From: Bacteroidaceae bacterium
GTDB lineage: Bacteria > Bacteroidota > Bacteroidia > Bacteroidales > Bacteroidaceae
Length of the DNA stretch: 34,977 bases
Reading direction: 5' to 3'
Assembly: GCA_017647975.1 (NCBI GenBank)
Contig: JAGCJL010000006.1
Location: 1-34,977 of the forward strand
A program made the position numbers and the translations under genes. How positions within the stretch are numbered: the stretch's first letter is position 1; the number at the start of each line of letters is the position of its first letter. This document shows, piece by piece, positions 1 to 9,606 of the stretch. The notes beneath the pieces were generated by a model. The model was not told the DNA's origin. It searched no databases and saw nothing but the letters and a program-made list of their open reading frames with translations.

Positions 1-1755
1 CTCTGCTGTAGCTGCATCGATGCCTGCAAGGTCTTGTGCCTTGTGTGCCTCTTCGAGCTTCTGTACAGCTGCCTCGATAGGAGCTTTCTTGTCTGCTGGA
101 ATCTTGTCGCCGAGCTCGTTCAACTGGTTCTTTGTCTGGAATACCATTGAGTCTGCCTGGTTGAGCTTATCAATCTTCTCACGCTCTTTCTTGTCTGCAT
201 CAGCATTTGCCTCGGCCTCCTGTTTCATACGCTCGATTTCCTCTTTGCTCAAGCCTGATGATGCCTCGATGCGGATAGCCTGCTCCTTACCTGTAGCCTT
301 GTCTTTAGCCGATACCTTGAGGATACCGTTTGCGTCAATATCGAATGTAACCTCAATCTGTGGAATACCACGACGTGCTGGAGCGATACCTGTCAAGTTG
401 AACTGGCCGATAGACTTGTTCTGGTTTGCCATAGGACGCTCGCCTTGGAGTACATGGATGGTTACTTCGGTCTGGTTGTCAGCCGCAGTAGAGAATGTCT
501 CACTCTTCTTGCAAGGAATTGTGGTATTTGCATCAATAAGCTTTGTCATTACACCACCGAGAGTCTCAATACCCATTGAAAGAGGAGTAACGTCAAGAAG
601 CACGATATCACCAACACCACCTTCTTTGTTAAGGATAGCACCCTGGATTGCTGCACCAACTGCTACAACCTCATCTGGGTTTACACCCTTTGAAGGTGCC
701 TTGCCAAAGAAATCTTCAACAACTTTCTGTACTGCAGGGATACGTGTAGAACCACCTACAAGGATTACTTCGTCAATATCAGCATTGCTCAATCCGGCAT
801 CGCTCATAGCCTTCTTGCAAGGTTCAAGACATGCCTGGATAAGATTGTGAGCCAAAGACTCGAATTTAGCACGTGTCAAAGTCTTTACAAGGTGCTTTGG
901 CATACCGTTTACGGCTGTGATGTAAGGCAAGTTGATTTCTGTTGATGTTGTTGATGATAACTCGATCTTTGCCTTTTCAGCAGCCTCTTTCAAACGCTGC
1001 AAAGCCATTGGGTCAGCCTTGAGGTCTGCACCCTCTTCTGCCTTGAACTCGTTTGCGAGCCAGTCGATGATTACCTGGTCAAAGTCGTCACCACCGAGGT
1101 GTGTATCACCGTTTGTTGAAAGAACCTCGAATACACCGCCACCGAACTCAAGGATAGAAATATCGAATGTACCGCCACCAAGGTCGAATACAGCAATCTT
1201 CATGTCTTTGTTAGCTTTGTCAACACCGTATGCAAGAGCTGCAGCTGTAGGCTCGTTTACGATACGCTTAACCTCAAGACCTGCAATCTGACCGGCCTCT
1301 TTTGTAGCCTGACGCTGTGAGTCGCTGAAGTATGCAGGAACTGTGATAACCGCCTGAGTTACTGTTTCACCAAGGTAGCTTTCAGCATCAGCCTTTAGCT
1401 TTGATAGAATCATTGCTGAAATTTCCTGTGGTGTGTAGAGACGGCCATCTATGTCAACGCGAGGCATGTTGTTCTCTTCAACCACTTTATAAGGTACGCG
1501 TGAAATCTCTTTGCTTACCTGAGCCCAATTTTCTCCCATGAAACGTTTGATAGAGAAGATTGTACGCTGTGGGTTTGTCACAGCCTGACGCTTTGCAGGG
1601 TCACCAATCTTACGTTCGCCGTTGTTGTCAAATGCAACAATAGATGGAGTAGTGCGTTTACCCTCGCTGTTAGTGATTACCACAGGTTCGTTACCTTCGA
1701 AAACTGCTACACATGAGTTGGTTGTACCCAAGTCAATACCAATAATTTTTCCCAT
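1..1755 (-). CDS. dnaK: Molecular chaperone DnaK (Hsp70), 3' end cut by window edge
   Basis: This is the ATP-dependent Hsp70 chaperone, which binds exposed hydrophobic stretches of client proteins together with DnaJ and GrpE in the cytoplasm. The reading frame is open from the ATG at 1755 down to base 1, giving 585 codons of a protein usually about 635 long, so the nucleotide-binding and substrate-binding domains are present and only the end of the helical lid is missing. The N-terminus reads [20 protein letters not shown], the phosphate-1 motif. The linker-type [17 protein letters not shown] stretch and the lid segment [10 protein letters not shown] are also seen. The gene is transcribed leftwards, away from the dehydrogenase gene at 2122, behind an unusually palindrome-rich intergenic region. 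Identification is certain; the missing C-terminus cannot be judged. Confidence 0.98.
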   Translation of the reverse strand, partial: MGKIIGIDLGTTNSCVAVFEGNEPVVITNSEGKRTTPSIVAFDNNGERKIGDPAKRQAVTNPQRTIFSIKRFMGENWAQVSKEISRVPYKVVEENNMPRVDIDGRLYTPQEISAMILSKLKADAESYLGETVTQAVITVPAYFSDSQRQATKEAGQIAGLEVKRIVNEPTAAALAYGVDKANKDMKIAVFDLGGGTFDISILEFGGGVFEVLSTNGDTHLGGDDFDQVIIDWLANEFKAEEGADLKADPMALQRLKEAAEKAKIELSSTTSTEINLPYITAVNGMPKHLVKTLTRAKFESLAHNLIQACLEPCKKAMSDAGLSNADIDEVILVGGSTRIPAVQKVVEDFFGKAPSKGVNPDEVVAVGAAIQGAILNKEGGVGDIVLLDVTPLSMGIETLGGVMTKLIDANTTIPCKKSETFSTAADNQTEVTIHVLQGERPMANQNKSIGQFNLTGIAPARRGIPQIEVTFDIDANGILKVSAKDKATGKEQAIRIEASSGLSKEEIERMKQEAEANADADKKEREKIDKLNQADSMVFQTKNQLNELGDKIPADKKAPIEAAVQKLEEAHKAQDLAGIDAATAE

Positions 1756-2121
1756 AATTCTATTTACTTTTTATTTATAATTCAACTTTTGAAAAAGCGT
1801 TATTGTTCGCTTCTGCCTAATAAAGTACAAACAGCATGCCAAACGCTTTTTTCAATATAATTCTGTCAAAAAATCTTTTTAGGTGTCAGTTTTTTGTTCT
1901 GCTGTGTGACAAACTGTCATGTTGTCATGCCAAAATTATGCCATGACCATGGCGTGGAACTTACATGCCGTTGTTGGCATGAATTTAAAATTTTATTAAA
2001 TATAAACCTTACTAATTTGTATTTACTTTCTTTTTTCGTATCTTTGCGATATTGCATGTATAATGTGCCTTTTTGGCTGTATATATAGAAAACGAATTTA
2101 TCAACTGTTAATATTATAATA
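1756..2121. promoter_or_regulatory. Divergent dnaK / dehydrogenase control region with several dyads
   Basis: This 366-base region holds no gene but many symmetric elements. An imperfect inverted repeat pairs GAAAAAGCGTT (1791-1801) with AACGCTTTTTTC (1842-1853) in the dnaK leader. TCATGCCAA (1925-1933) is the exact inverse of TTGGCATGA (1974-1982), and between them sits GCCATG-AC-CATGGC (1940-1953). A further GCATGCCAA lies at 1834-1842. The rightward promoter at 2016-2046 is listed separately. No convincing TAnnTTTG promoter was found for dnaK. Confidence 0.5.
2016..2046 (+). promoter_or_regulatory. Bacteroidales-type promoter for the dehydrogenase gene
   Basis: TTTG at 2016-2019 and TATCTTTG at 2039-2046 are separated by 19 bp, an exact match to the Bacteroides primary-sigma pattern TTTG / TAnnTTTG. 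Transcription would start near 2053, leaving a leader of about 70 nt before the ATG at 2122. Confidence 0.75.
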
Positions 2122-3315
2122 ATGGGAAAAGTTTTGCTTATTGGCGCAGGCGGTGTCGGTACTGTTGCTGCTTTTAAGGTCGCTCAGAACAGCGATGTGT
2201 TTACTGAAATTATGATAGCAAGCCGCACAAAGGCTAAGTGTGACGCTATTGTAAAGGCTATCGGTAACCCTAATATCAAGACTGCGGCTGTTGATGCCGA
2301 CAGCGTAGAGGAGCTTGTTGCACTTTTTAATAGCTTCAAACCTGAAATTGTTATCAACGTGGCATTGCCTTATCAGGACCTCACAATTATGGAGGCTTGT
2401 TTGCAGTGTGGTGTGAACTATCTTGATACTGCAAACTATGAGCCAAAGGATGAGGCTCATTTCGAGTACAGCTGGCAGTGGGCTTACCACGAGCGTTTCA
2501 AGGAGGCTGGTCTTACAGCTATACTCGGTTGCGGTTTTGACCCGGGTGTGAGTGGCGTTTATACAGCCTATGCTGCAAAGCACTATTTTGATGAGATTCA
2601 CTATCTTGATATCGTTGACTGCAATGCAGGTAACCACCACAAGGCGTTTGCTACAAACTTCAACCCAGAGATCAATATCCGTGAGATTACTCAGAACGGC
2701 CGTTACTATGAGAACGGTCAGTGGATTGAGACAGGTCCTCTTGAAATACATCAGCCTATAACATATCCAAATGTTGGTCCTCGTGAGTCTTATCTTCTCT
2801 TTCATGAGGAGTTGGAGTCTTTAACAAAGAATTTCCCAACAATCAAGCGTGCACGTTTCTGGATGACATTCGGTCAGGAATACCTTACACACTTGCGTGT
2901 AATTCAAAATATTGGTATGGCACGTATCGATGAAATCGACTACAATGGCCAGAAAATTGTTCCTTTGCAGTTCCTGAAGGCTGTGCTTCCTAACCCACAG
3001 GATTTGGGTGAGAACTACGAGGGTGAGACATCAATTGGTTGTCGTATCCGTGGTATCAAGGATGGTAAGGAGCGTACATACTATGTTTATAACAACTGCA
3101 GCCACCAGGAGGCTTACAAGGAGACTGGTATGCAGGGTGTAAGCTATACAACAGGTGTACCGGCCATGATTGGTGCAATGATGTATATGAAGGGCATTTG
3201 GCGTAAGCCCGGTGTGTGGAATGTAGAACAGTTCGATCCCGATCCATTCATGGAGCAGTTGAATATTCAGGGCTTGCCTTGGCATGAGGAATTCGACAAG
3301 GATTTGGAACTCTAA
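2122..3315 (+). CDS. Saccharopine dehydrogenase family protein, probable carboxynorspermidine/carboxyspermidine dehydrogenase
   Basis: A 397-residue NAD(P)-dependent oxidoreductase of the LYS9/Lys1 (COG1748) family. The N-terminus carries the Rossmann signature GAGGVGTVAAF at residues 8-18, and the fold continues with ASRTKAKCD and the NVALPYQD segment. In gut Bacteroidales this family supplies the reductive condensation step of the alternative spermidine pathway (aspartate semialdehyde plus a diamine giving a carboxy-polyamine, later decarboxylated by NspC). I infer that role from family and lineage; the decarboxylase partner is not in the window. A lysine-pathway saccharopine enzyme is the alternative. 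The ATG lies in an A/T-rich context without a clear Shine-Dalgarno, and a strong promoter sits about 75 bp upstream. Confidence 0.8.
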   Translation: MGKVLLIGAGGVGTVAAFKVAQNSDVFTEIMIASRTKAKCDAIVKAIGNPNIKTAAVDADSVEELVALFNSFKPEIVINVALPYQDLTIMEACLQCGVNYLDTANYEPKDEAHFEYSWQWAYHERFKEAGLTAILGCGFDPGVSGVYTAYAAKHYFDEIHYLDIVDCNAGNHHKAFATNFNPEINIREITQNGRYYENGQWIETGPLEIHQPITYPNVGPRESYLLFHEELESLTKNFPTIKRARFWMTFGQEYLTHLRVIQNIGMARIDEIDYNGQKIVPLQFLKAVLPNPQDLGENYEGETSIGCRIRGIKDGKERTYYVYNNCSHQEAYKETGMQGVSYTTGVPAMIGAMMYMKGIWRKPGVWNVEQFDPDPFMEQLNIQGLPWHEEFDKDLEL

Positions 3316-3375
3316 TATTTGTAAGAGAATGACTGAAAGGTGAGTCTTTGCACTACGTTCGCCTTCAAAATCCTT

Positions 3376-3412
3376 GTTTACACTCACTAAACGGCGGTTT
3401 TGGAGGCAAACC
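3376..3412 (+). promoter_or_regulatory. Two adjacent dyads upstream of recA
   Basis: GTTTA-N7-TAAAC (3376-3392) is followed after 3 bp by GGTTT-N7-AAACC (3396-3412), 51 to 87 bp before the recA start. Both are five-base half sites with a seven-base spacer, as expected for a dimeric regulator. Whether they are SOS operators is inference; no LexA consensus for this organism is known to me. Confidence 0.3.
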
Positions 3413-3462
3413 TTGAACTACGTCTTTTATTCATCCTCTTCTTAATAATGAAAACAATAAAA

Positions 3463-4500
3463 ATGGCAAAGAAAGAAGATTTGGAAAACATTGTCGGCAA
3501 CGAGAAACTACGTGCTTTACAGGCGGCAATGGATAAAATAGAAAAGAGCTTCGGTAAAGGCTCTATCATGAAACTTGGTGATGACAATTTCGAGGATGTC
3601 GATGTCATTCCTTCAGGTTCTGTAGGTCTTAACGCGGCACTTGGTGTAGGCGGTTATCCACGTGGTCGTATAATCGAGATTTACGGTCCTGAATCATCTG
3701 GTAAAACGACATTAGCGATACATGCTATTGCTGAGGCACAGAAGATGGGTGGTATAGCAGCCATCATTGATGCCGAACATGCATTTGACCGTTTCTATGC
3801 ACAGAAACTTGGTGTTGATATCGATAACCTGCTAATCTCTCAGCCCGACTGCGGTGAGCAGGCATTGGAGATTGCCGAGCAACTTATCCGTTCATCGGCT
3901 ATCGACATCATTGTAATAGACTCTGTTGCAGCGTTGACACCAAAAGCAGAAATCGAGGGTGAGATGGGTGATAATAAAGTCGGTCTTCAGGCACGTCTCA
4001 TGTCACAGGCACTCCGTAAACTGACATCGGCTATCAGCAAGACAAAGACAACTTGTATCTTCATCAATCAGCTACGTGAGAAGATTGGAGTAATGTTCGG
4101 TAACCCCGAGACAACAACCGGTGGTAATGCATTGAAGTTCTACGCTTCAGTTCGTCTTGATATTCGTCGCGTGACACAGCTCAAGGATGGCGAAGAGGCA
4201 ATAGGTAACTCAGTACGTGTGAAGGTTGTCAAGAATAAAGTTGCTCCTCCGTTCCGTAAAGCCGAATTCGATATCATGTTCGGTGAGGGTATCTCAAGCA
4301 CCGGTGAGATTGTTGACTTGGGCGTGCAGTACGGCGTTATAAAGAAGAGCGGCTCGTTCTTCAGCTATAACGACACCAAGCTGGCACAGGGACGTGACCG
4401 CACAAAGGCTCTTATTGCCGACAACCCCGAACTTGCCGAGGAGCTGCAGGCTAAGATCGCCGAGGCAATCAAGGGAGGGAATGAAGAGGTTGCTGAGTAA
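3463..4500 (+). CDS. recA: RecA recombinase
   Basis: RecA coats single-stranded DNA, drives homologous strand exchange and stimulates LexA-type autocleavage. From the chosen ATG the protein has 345 residues, the usual RecA length. Walker A is GPESSGKT at residues 75-82, and the family hallmarks [33 protein letters not shown] and [19 protein letters not shown] follow in order, with the short acidic tail EEVAE. A second in-frame ATG at 3448 would add MKTIK, and a TTG further upstream at 3400 is unlikely. MAKKED fits the family best, but 3448 cannot be excluded. The gene follows the dehydrogenase after 147 bp and precedes the peptidase gene by 34 bp. Confidence 0.98.
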   Translation: MAKKEDLENIVGNEKLRALQAAMDKIEKSFGKGSIMKLGDDNFEDVDVIPSGSVGLNAALGVGGYPRGRIIEIYGPESSGKTTLAIHAIAEAQKMGGIAAIIDAEHAFDRFYAQKLGVDIDNLLISQPDCGEQALEIAEQLIRSSAIDIIVIDSVAALTPKAEIEGEMGDNKVGLQARLMSQALRKLTSAISKTKTTCIFINQLREKIGVMFGNPETTTGGNALKFYASVRLDIRRVTQLKDGEEAIGNSVRVKVVKNKVAPPFRKAEFDIMFGEGISSTGEIVDLGVQYGVIKKSGSFFSYNDTKLAQGRDRTKALIADNPELAEELQAKIAEAIKGGNEEVAE

Positions 4501-4534
4501 AAAAAGTATATTTAGTTTAAATAATATTGATACT

Positions 4535-5719
4535 ATGAAGAAAATTGTTTTGTCAATCGCTATGGCTTTTGTAGGTCTTGGCGTATTTGCTCAGGAGGCT
4601 GCTCCTGAATTTACTGTTGTGAAGGAGAATCCTATCACAAGCATTAAGAACCAGAACCGTGCCGGAACATGCTGGTGCTATTCATCATTGGCTTTCATTG
4701 AGTCTGAACTTTTGCGTATGGGTAAGGGTGAGTACGATTTTGCAGAGATGTTCATTGTACACAACACATACCTTGACCGTGCTGATAAGGCAGTTCGCAC
4801 ACATGGCGATATCTCTTTCTCACAGGGTGGTTCATTCTACGATGTACTCTACGGTATGGAGAAGTTTGGCCTTGTTCCCGAAGAGGAAATGCGTCCTGGT
4901 GTAATGTATGGTGAGGCATTGAGTAATCACAACGAATTGACAGCCGTAAGTGATGCAGTTGTTGCTGCTATTGCAAAGGGTAAGCACCGCAGCCTTCAGG
5001 TAGGTGCTGACGGTCAGCCTTTGTGGAAAAAGGCTATTGAGGCTGTTCATGACATTTATCTTGGTGAGCGTCCCGAGCAATTTACATACAACGGCAAGGA
5101 ATATACTCCACAGTCATTCTATCAGTCACTTGGTTTGAATGCTGCTGACTATGTATCTCTAACATCTTATACACATCATCCTTTCTATGGCAAGTTCGTT
5201 CTTGAGATTCAGGACAACTGGCGTTGGGCTGAGTCATACAACCTTCCTATCGATGAGTTGATGCAGGTGTTTGACAACGCTATCATGGAGGGCTACACCA
5301 TTGCATGGGGTAGCGATGTTAGCGAGCAGGGCTTTACACGCGACGGTGTTGCTATTATGAACGATGCTAAGAATGGTGATCTTCAGGGTTCAGACATGGC
5401 TCGTTGGTTGAAGCTCAGCGAGGAGGAGAAGAAAGTTACTCCTAAACCATCAAACGAGAAGTGGTGTACACAGGAGGAGCGTCAGATTGCATACGACAAC
5501 TGGGAAACAACTGACGATCATGGTATGCAAATCTACGGTATCGCAAAAGACCAAAACGGTACAGAATATTACATGGTTAAGAACTCTTGGGGTGAGAGCG
5601 GTAAGTATAAAGGTATCTGGTATGCTTCAAAAGCTTTTACACGTTACAAGACTATGAATATCGTTGTTCACAAGAACGCTATTCCTAAGGAAATCCGCAA
5701 GAAACTTGGTATCAACTAA
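4535..5719 (+). CDS. Secreted C1-family cysteine peptidase (aminopeptidase C / bleomycin hydrolase-like)
   Basis: A 394-residue papain-fold peptidase of the C1B (PepC/bleomycin hydrolase) type. Residues 1-20 form a signal peptide (MKKIVLSIAMAFVGLGVFAQ), so it acts in the periplasm or beyond, unlike cytoplasmic PepC. The catalytic set is visible: NQNRAGTCW with Cys46, DDHGMQIYG with His329, and VKNSWGESG with Asn350. The start was placed at the ATG that begins the signal peptide; a longer frame reaches back into recA but is an artefact. It follows recA by only 34 bp without an evident terminator and may be partly cotranscribed, though no functional link is apparent. Substrate specificity cannot be read from the sequence. 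Confidence 0.9.
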   Translation: MKKIVLSIAMAFVGLGVFAQEAAPEFTVVKENPITSIKNQNRAGTCWCYSSLAFIESELLRMGKGEYDFAEMFIVHNTYLDRADKAVRTHGDISFSQGGSFYDVLYGMEKFGLVPEEEMRPGVMYGEALSNHNELTAVSDAVVAAIAKGKHRSLQVGADGQPLWKKAIEAVHDIYLGERPEQFTYNGKEYTPQSFYQSLGLNAADYVSLTSYTHHPFYGKFVLEIQDNWRWAESYNLPIDELMQVFDNAIMEGYTIAWGSDVSEQGFTRDGVAIMNDAKNGDLQGSDMARWLKLSEEEKKVTPKPSNEKWCTQEERQIAYDNWETTDDHGMQIYGIAKDQNGTEYYMVKNSWGESGKYKGIWYASKAFTRYKTMNIVVHKNAIPKEIRKKLGIN

Positions 5720-5741
5720 TATTGTTTTTCTTGAGAGAAAA

Positions 5742-5773
5742 TTTAAAGGTCAGGCTTCGGTCTGGCCTTTAAA
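5742..5773 (+). terminator. Stem-loop terminator after the C1 peptidase gene
   Basis: TTTAAAGGTCAG (5742-5753) pairs with CTGGCCTTTAAA (5762-5773) with one G-T wobble, around an eight-base loop, 22 bp after the stop. The downstream tract CGTTTTA is only moderately T-rich. Confidence 0.75.
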
Positions 5774-5860
5774 CGTTTTATGTATTTACATGTTTTTATA
5801 AAAAATGTTGTTTTGTAAAACATTTATTTCTAAAAGTGCGATATTCTCGCTCTTTTCTTT

Positions 5861-5868
5861 TATCTTTA
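5861..5868 (+). promoter_or_regulatory. Possible -7 element upstream of recJ
   Basis: TATCTTTA differs from TAnnTTTG at the last base. It lies about 115 bp before the recJ start, and no TTTG is found at the right distance upstream, so the call is tentative. Confidence 0.35.
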
Positions 5869-5982
5869 CGAGTTGAATGAATTATTTTAACGGTAAAAGG
5901 GCTTTTTTATTGGAATGATGTTGTGAGGTAGGCCTTTTATGCCCGATAATTCCTTGGTATAGAAAAATAAAAAAAATATATA

Positions 5983-7707
5983 ATGGGTCAGAAATGGAAA
6001 TATGAACCTCTGACACATGAACAGACTATTACTGCCAATACTTTATCTGCAGAGTTAGATATAAGCCCAACGCTGTGTGGTCTGCTTGTAAGAAGAGGAA
6101 TAACTTCTGTTGCAGAAGCAAGAAATTTCTTTCGCCCCAAACTGAACAATCTCCATAATCCGTTCCTAATGAACGACATGGATATTGCGGTACAACGCCT
6201 AAATAAAGCTCTTGGAAAGAAGGAGCGTATATTGGTTTATGGCGATTACGATGTTGATGGCACTACGGCCGTTGCATTGGTGTATAAGTTTCTGCAACAG
6301 TTCTCGTCGAATATAGATTATTATATTCCCGACAGAAATGAGGATGGCTATGGCATCTCAAAAAGAGGTGTCGATTATGCTTATTCTACAGGTGTTACAC
6401 TTGTTATAGTTCTCGACTGTGGTATAAAGGCAGTCGATGAGATTGCGTATGCCAAGTCGCTTGGTATTGATTTCATTGTGTGTGACCATCATGTCCCCGA
6501 TGAGACGTTGCCTTGTGCAGTGGCAATTCTTAACCCTAAACTGAAAGGTTCTACATATCCTTATCCGCACTTGTCAGGTTGTGGTGTGGGGTATAAGTTC
6601 ATGCAGGCGTTTGCCATGGATAACGGTATTCCTGTTGATCAGCTATATCCGTTACTTGATCTTGTTGCAGTGAGTATTGCTTCAGACCTTGTGCCTATAA
6701 TGGGCGAGAACCGCATACTTGCCTATCATGGTATTAAACAGATAAATCATAGCCCGAGCGTGGGGCTTAAGGCTATTATTGATGTATGTGGTCTGCAAGA
6801 GAAGGAGATTGGTATCAACGATATAATATTCAAGATAGGTCCCAGAATAAATGCTTCGGGACGCATACAGAAAGGTAAAGTGGCCGTAGATTTGCTCATA
6901 GAGAACAATCCTCGTTTGGCACTTGCCATGGGACAGCAGATAAATGAGTTTAATGAGACACGAAAGGAACTTGACAAGAGTATGACCGAGGAGGCTAATA
7001 TCATTGTCGAGGAACTTGAGAGTTTTGATGAACGCAGGGCTATTGTGATATTCAATCCCGATTGGCATAGAGGTGTCATCGGTATTGTGGCTTCACGTCT
7101 GACCGAGGTATATCACCGTCCGGCGGTCGTAATAACCTGTACGGGTGATATTGCAACCGGTTCGGCACGTTCGGTTGCGGGCTTTGACCTTTATAAAGCC
7201 ATGGAGCATTGTCGTGACTTACTCGATAACTTCGGCGGGCATACATATGCAGCAGGTTTTTCGTTGAAGGTTGAGAATATTGAGACATTTGCATCACGTT
7301 TCGAGGAGTTTGTAACAGAAAATATCCTGCCCGAACATACTGACCCCACAATTGAGATTGATGCAGAATTGGGATTTCATCAGATAACACGCAAGTTCTT
7401 TAATGATCTTAAGAAATTTGCTCCTCATGGTCCCGAAAATGTCAAGCCTGTATTCTGCACCCATAATGTCTGTGACTACGGAACAAGTAAGGTGGTGGGT
7501 CGCCGTCAGGAGCATATAAAGCTTGAACTTGTTGATGATATGTCGAATAAGGTGTTCAACGGCATTGCATTTGGTCAGAGTGGTCAGGCTAAGTATATCA
7601 AGTCAAAGCAGTCGTTTGACATTTGCTATACTCTTGAGGATAATACATACAAGCATGGTGAGGTGCAGTTGCAGATAGAGAGCATCCATACCAAGCTAAC
7701 CCGATAG
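5983..7707 (+). CDS. recJ: Single-stranded-DNA-specific exonuclease RecJ
   Basis: RecJ digests single-stranded DNA 5' to 3' in recombination, mismatch and base-excision repair. The 574-residue protein has the usual length and order: a DHH phosphoesterase domain with YGDYDVDGTTA (Asp88 onward) and CDHHVPDE (Asp168-His169-His170), the GPRINASGR motif, then a DHHA1 region with the GGHTYAAGFS signature and a C-terminal OB-like domain. The acidic and histidine residues that bind the catalytic metals are intact. recQ starts 6 bp after its stop, so the pair should be cotranscribed; RecJ and RecQ cooperate in RecF-type end processing. Confidence 0.97.
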   Translation: MGQKWKYEPLTHEQTITANTLSAELDISPTLCGLLVRRGITSVAEARNFFRPKLNNLHNPFLMNDMDIAVQRLNKALGKKERILVYGDYDVDGTTAVALVYKFLQQFSSNIDYYIPDRNEDGYGISKRGVDYAYSTGVTLVIVLDCGIKAVDEIAYAKSLGIDFIVCDHHVPDETLPCAVAILNPKLKGSTYPYPHLSGCGVGYKFMQAFAMDNGIPVDQLYPLLDLVAVSIASDLVPIMGENRILAYHGIKQINHSPSVGLKAIIDVCGLQEKEIGINDIIFKIGPRINASGRIQKGKVAVDLLIENNPRLALAMGQQINEFNETRKELDKSMTEEANIIVEELESFDERRAIVIFNPDWHRGVIGIVASRLTEVYHRPAVVITCTGDIATGSARSVAGFDLYKAMEHCRDLLDNFGGHTYAAGFSLKVENIETFASRFEEFVTENILPEHTDPTIEIDAELGFHQITRKFFNDLKKFAPHGPENVKPVFCTHNVCDYGTSKVVGRRQEHIKLELVDDMSNKVFNGIAFGQSGQAKYIKSKQSFDICYTLEDNTYKHGEVQLQIESIHTKLTR

Positions 7708-7713
7708 AGGGCA

Positions 7714-9606
7714 ATGACACACCACGAAATCTTAAAGAAATATTGGGGTTATGATGATTTTCGCGGCATTCAGCGTGAAATCATTGAGAGTATCGGTAGC
7801 GGTCGTGACACTTTGGGGCTTATGCCAACAGGTGGCGGTAAGAGCATCACTTTTCAGGTGCCGGCATTGGCTATGGACGGTGTGTGTATTGTTGTAACTC
7901 CGCTCATTGCACTGATGAAGGATCAGGTGGCCAACTTGCGTAGTCGTGGTATAAGAGCAGTGGCGGTTTATTCGGGAATGAAGACATCTGATGTGATAAC
8001 TGCACTTGAGAACTGTATCTTTGGAGGTTACAAATTCCTTTATATATCACCAGAGCGTCTGACATCGGAACTCTTTCTTGCCAAAATAAAGAAGGTCAAA
8101 ATTTCGCTTATCACAGTAGATGAGGCCCATTGTATCTCGCAGTGGGGGCACGACTTTCGTCCGGCATATCGCCAGATTGGTCTTTTGAGGGATATGTTTC
8201 CCGGTGTTCCGGTACTTGCACTTACGGCAACGGCAACTCCAGCTGTGGTAAAGGATATACAGCAACAGTTACGTTTTGCCGAGGAGAACTGCCATAGCAT
8301 GAGTTTTGAGCGTAAGAATCTCGTGTATGTGGTACGTTATACCGAAAACAAGCAGCAGGAATTACTGCATATTCTTAACTGTATGCCCGGTTCGGCGATA
8401 GTATATACTTTGAATCGCAAAAAGACAAAAGAGGTATGTGAATTTCTTGTTGCTCATGGCATAACTGCCGAATATTATCATGCGGGTCTTGCTCCTGAGA
8501 GTAAAGATGCCAAGGAGGATGCCTGGAAAACCGGCAAGGCACGTGTTATGGTCTCAACAAATGCTTTCGGCATGGGTATTGACAAACCTGATGTGCGGCT
8601 TGTTGTGCATATTGATTTGCCATCTTCTATTGAAGCTTATTTTCAGGAGGCCGGTCGTGCCGGTCGTGATGGTGAGAGTGCCTATGCAGTAACTCTTTTT
8701 GGTCGTGTTGACAGGCAGGTGGTGGCACGTCGCCTGAACGATAATTTCCCTCCACAGGAGTTTATTCGTGAGGTTTATGATAACATTTGCTATTACTATA
8801 ATATGGCAATGGGCGATGGCCTGAACTGTACATTTGAGTTTTCACTTGGTGACTTCTGTAAAAAGTATCACCTGCCGATGTTGCAGACCGACAGTGCCTT
8901 GCGTATTCTCACGCGAATGGGTTATCTGGAGTATGTCGAGGAGATGGAATATGCTTCCCGAGTACGTTTTATTGTTGATAAGAACGCTCTTTACTGTTTC
9001 AAGGCTTTACCGTCCGATTATGAATTGCTTGTGAATGCTTTGCTACGTAACTACAGCGGACTGTTTACTGACTATGTGTTTATTGACGAACGTTATCTTT
9101 CGCGTATAACAAAGCTGTCGCGTCATCGCATGTATGAGATATTTGTTTCGTTGAGCAATAAAGGGCTTGTGGGGTATGCTCCGTCAAAGAAATGTCCCAT
9201 AATAACATTTACACGCCATAGAGTTTTTGGTAGCGAACTGCGTTTTACACATGAAGTTTATGACGAACGCAAAGCTATGTTTGCCGAACGTCTCAATGCC
9301 ATGTTGAAATATGCCGTTAGTGATGAAAAGTGTCGTAGTTCGTTATTGCTTGAATACTTTGGTGAGAAACGTAATGATGGTTGCGGACGGTGCGATGTTT
9401 GTGTCAAGCAACGGGGTGAAAGGTATGAAGAATCGGCTAAAACGGCTCAAGAGGTGTTGATGGCATTGCTCGCCGATGGTGAACTACATGATGTAGCAGA
9501 ATTTGACAAACTTTCTATTCCACGTGCCGTAATGACAAAACTGTTACGTGAATTGTGTGATGAGGAGAAAATTATAATAGATAAAGGAAAGATTAGAATA
9601 CTATGA
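7714..9606 (+). CDS. recQ: ATP-dependent DNA helicase RecQ
   Basis: This superfamily 2 helicase unwinds DNA 3' to 5' and supplies single strands to RecJ. Of 630 residues, the N-terminal helicase core shows Walker A (TGGGKS, residues 39-44), the DEAH box starting at residue 136 followed by the RecQ-specific [11 protein letters not shown] loop, and motif [12 protein letters not shown]. The zinc-binding module appears late, with [11 protein letters not shown] followed by CGRCDVC, and a winged-helix-like C-terminus ends the protein. I see no clear HRDC domain, and the C-terminal third is unlike E. coli RecQ, which is common in Bacteroidetes paralogues. A GAGG sits before the ATG, six bases after recJ. 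The stop overlaps the cstA start by four bases (ATGA). Confidence 0.96.
   Translation: MTHHEILKKYWGYDDFRGIQREIIESIGSGRDTLGLMPTGGGKSITFQVPALAMDGVCIVVTPLIALMKDQVANLRSRGIRAVAVYSGMKTSDVITALENCIFGGYKFLYISPERLTSELFLAKIKKVKISLITVDEAHCISQWGHDFRPAYRQIGLLRDMFPGVPVLALTATATPAVVKDIQQQLRFAEENCHSMSFERKNLVYVVRYTENKQQELLHILNCMPGSAIVYTLNRKKTKEVCEFLVAHGITAEYYHAGLAPESKDAKEDAWKTGKARVMVSTNAFGMGIDKPDVRLVVHIDLPSSIEAYFQEAGRAGRDGESAYAVTLFGRVDRQVVARRLNDNFPPQEFIREVYDNICYYYNMAMGDGLNCTFEFSLGDFCKKYHLPMLQTDSALRILTRMGYLEYVEEMEYASRVRFIVDKNALYCFKALPSDYELLVNALLRNYSGLFTDYVFIDERYLSRITKLSRHRMYEIFVSLSNKGLVGYAPSKKCPIITFTRHRVFGSELRFTHEVYDERKAMFAERLNAMLKYAVSDEKCRSSLLLEYFGEKRNDGCGRCDVCVKQRGERYEESAKTAQEVLMALLADGELHDVAEFDKLSIPRAVMTKLLRELCDEEKIIIDKGKIRIL

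Noticed and set aside
20..1291. Two long plus-strand open frames (20-850 and 932-1291)
   Set aside because: They lie antisense to dnaK, whose frame is certain, and their serine-rich translations have no recognisable domain.
1825..1843. Sigma-54-like promoter for dnaK (TGGCAT-N5-TTGTA, minus strand)
   Set aside because: The downstream element lacks the required GC, and no enhancer-binding regulator is evident.
2101..2805. Minus-strand open frame inside the dehydrogenase gene
   Set aside because: It is the antisense shadow of a clear Rossmann-fold gene and shows no domain of its own.
3400..3462. Longer RecA starting at TTG 3400
   Set aside because: The extension is unlike any RecA N-terminus and overlaps the upstream dyads; the ATG at 3463 (or 3448) fits.
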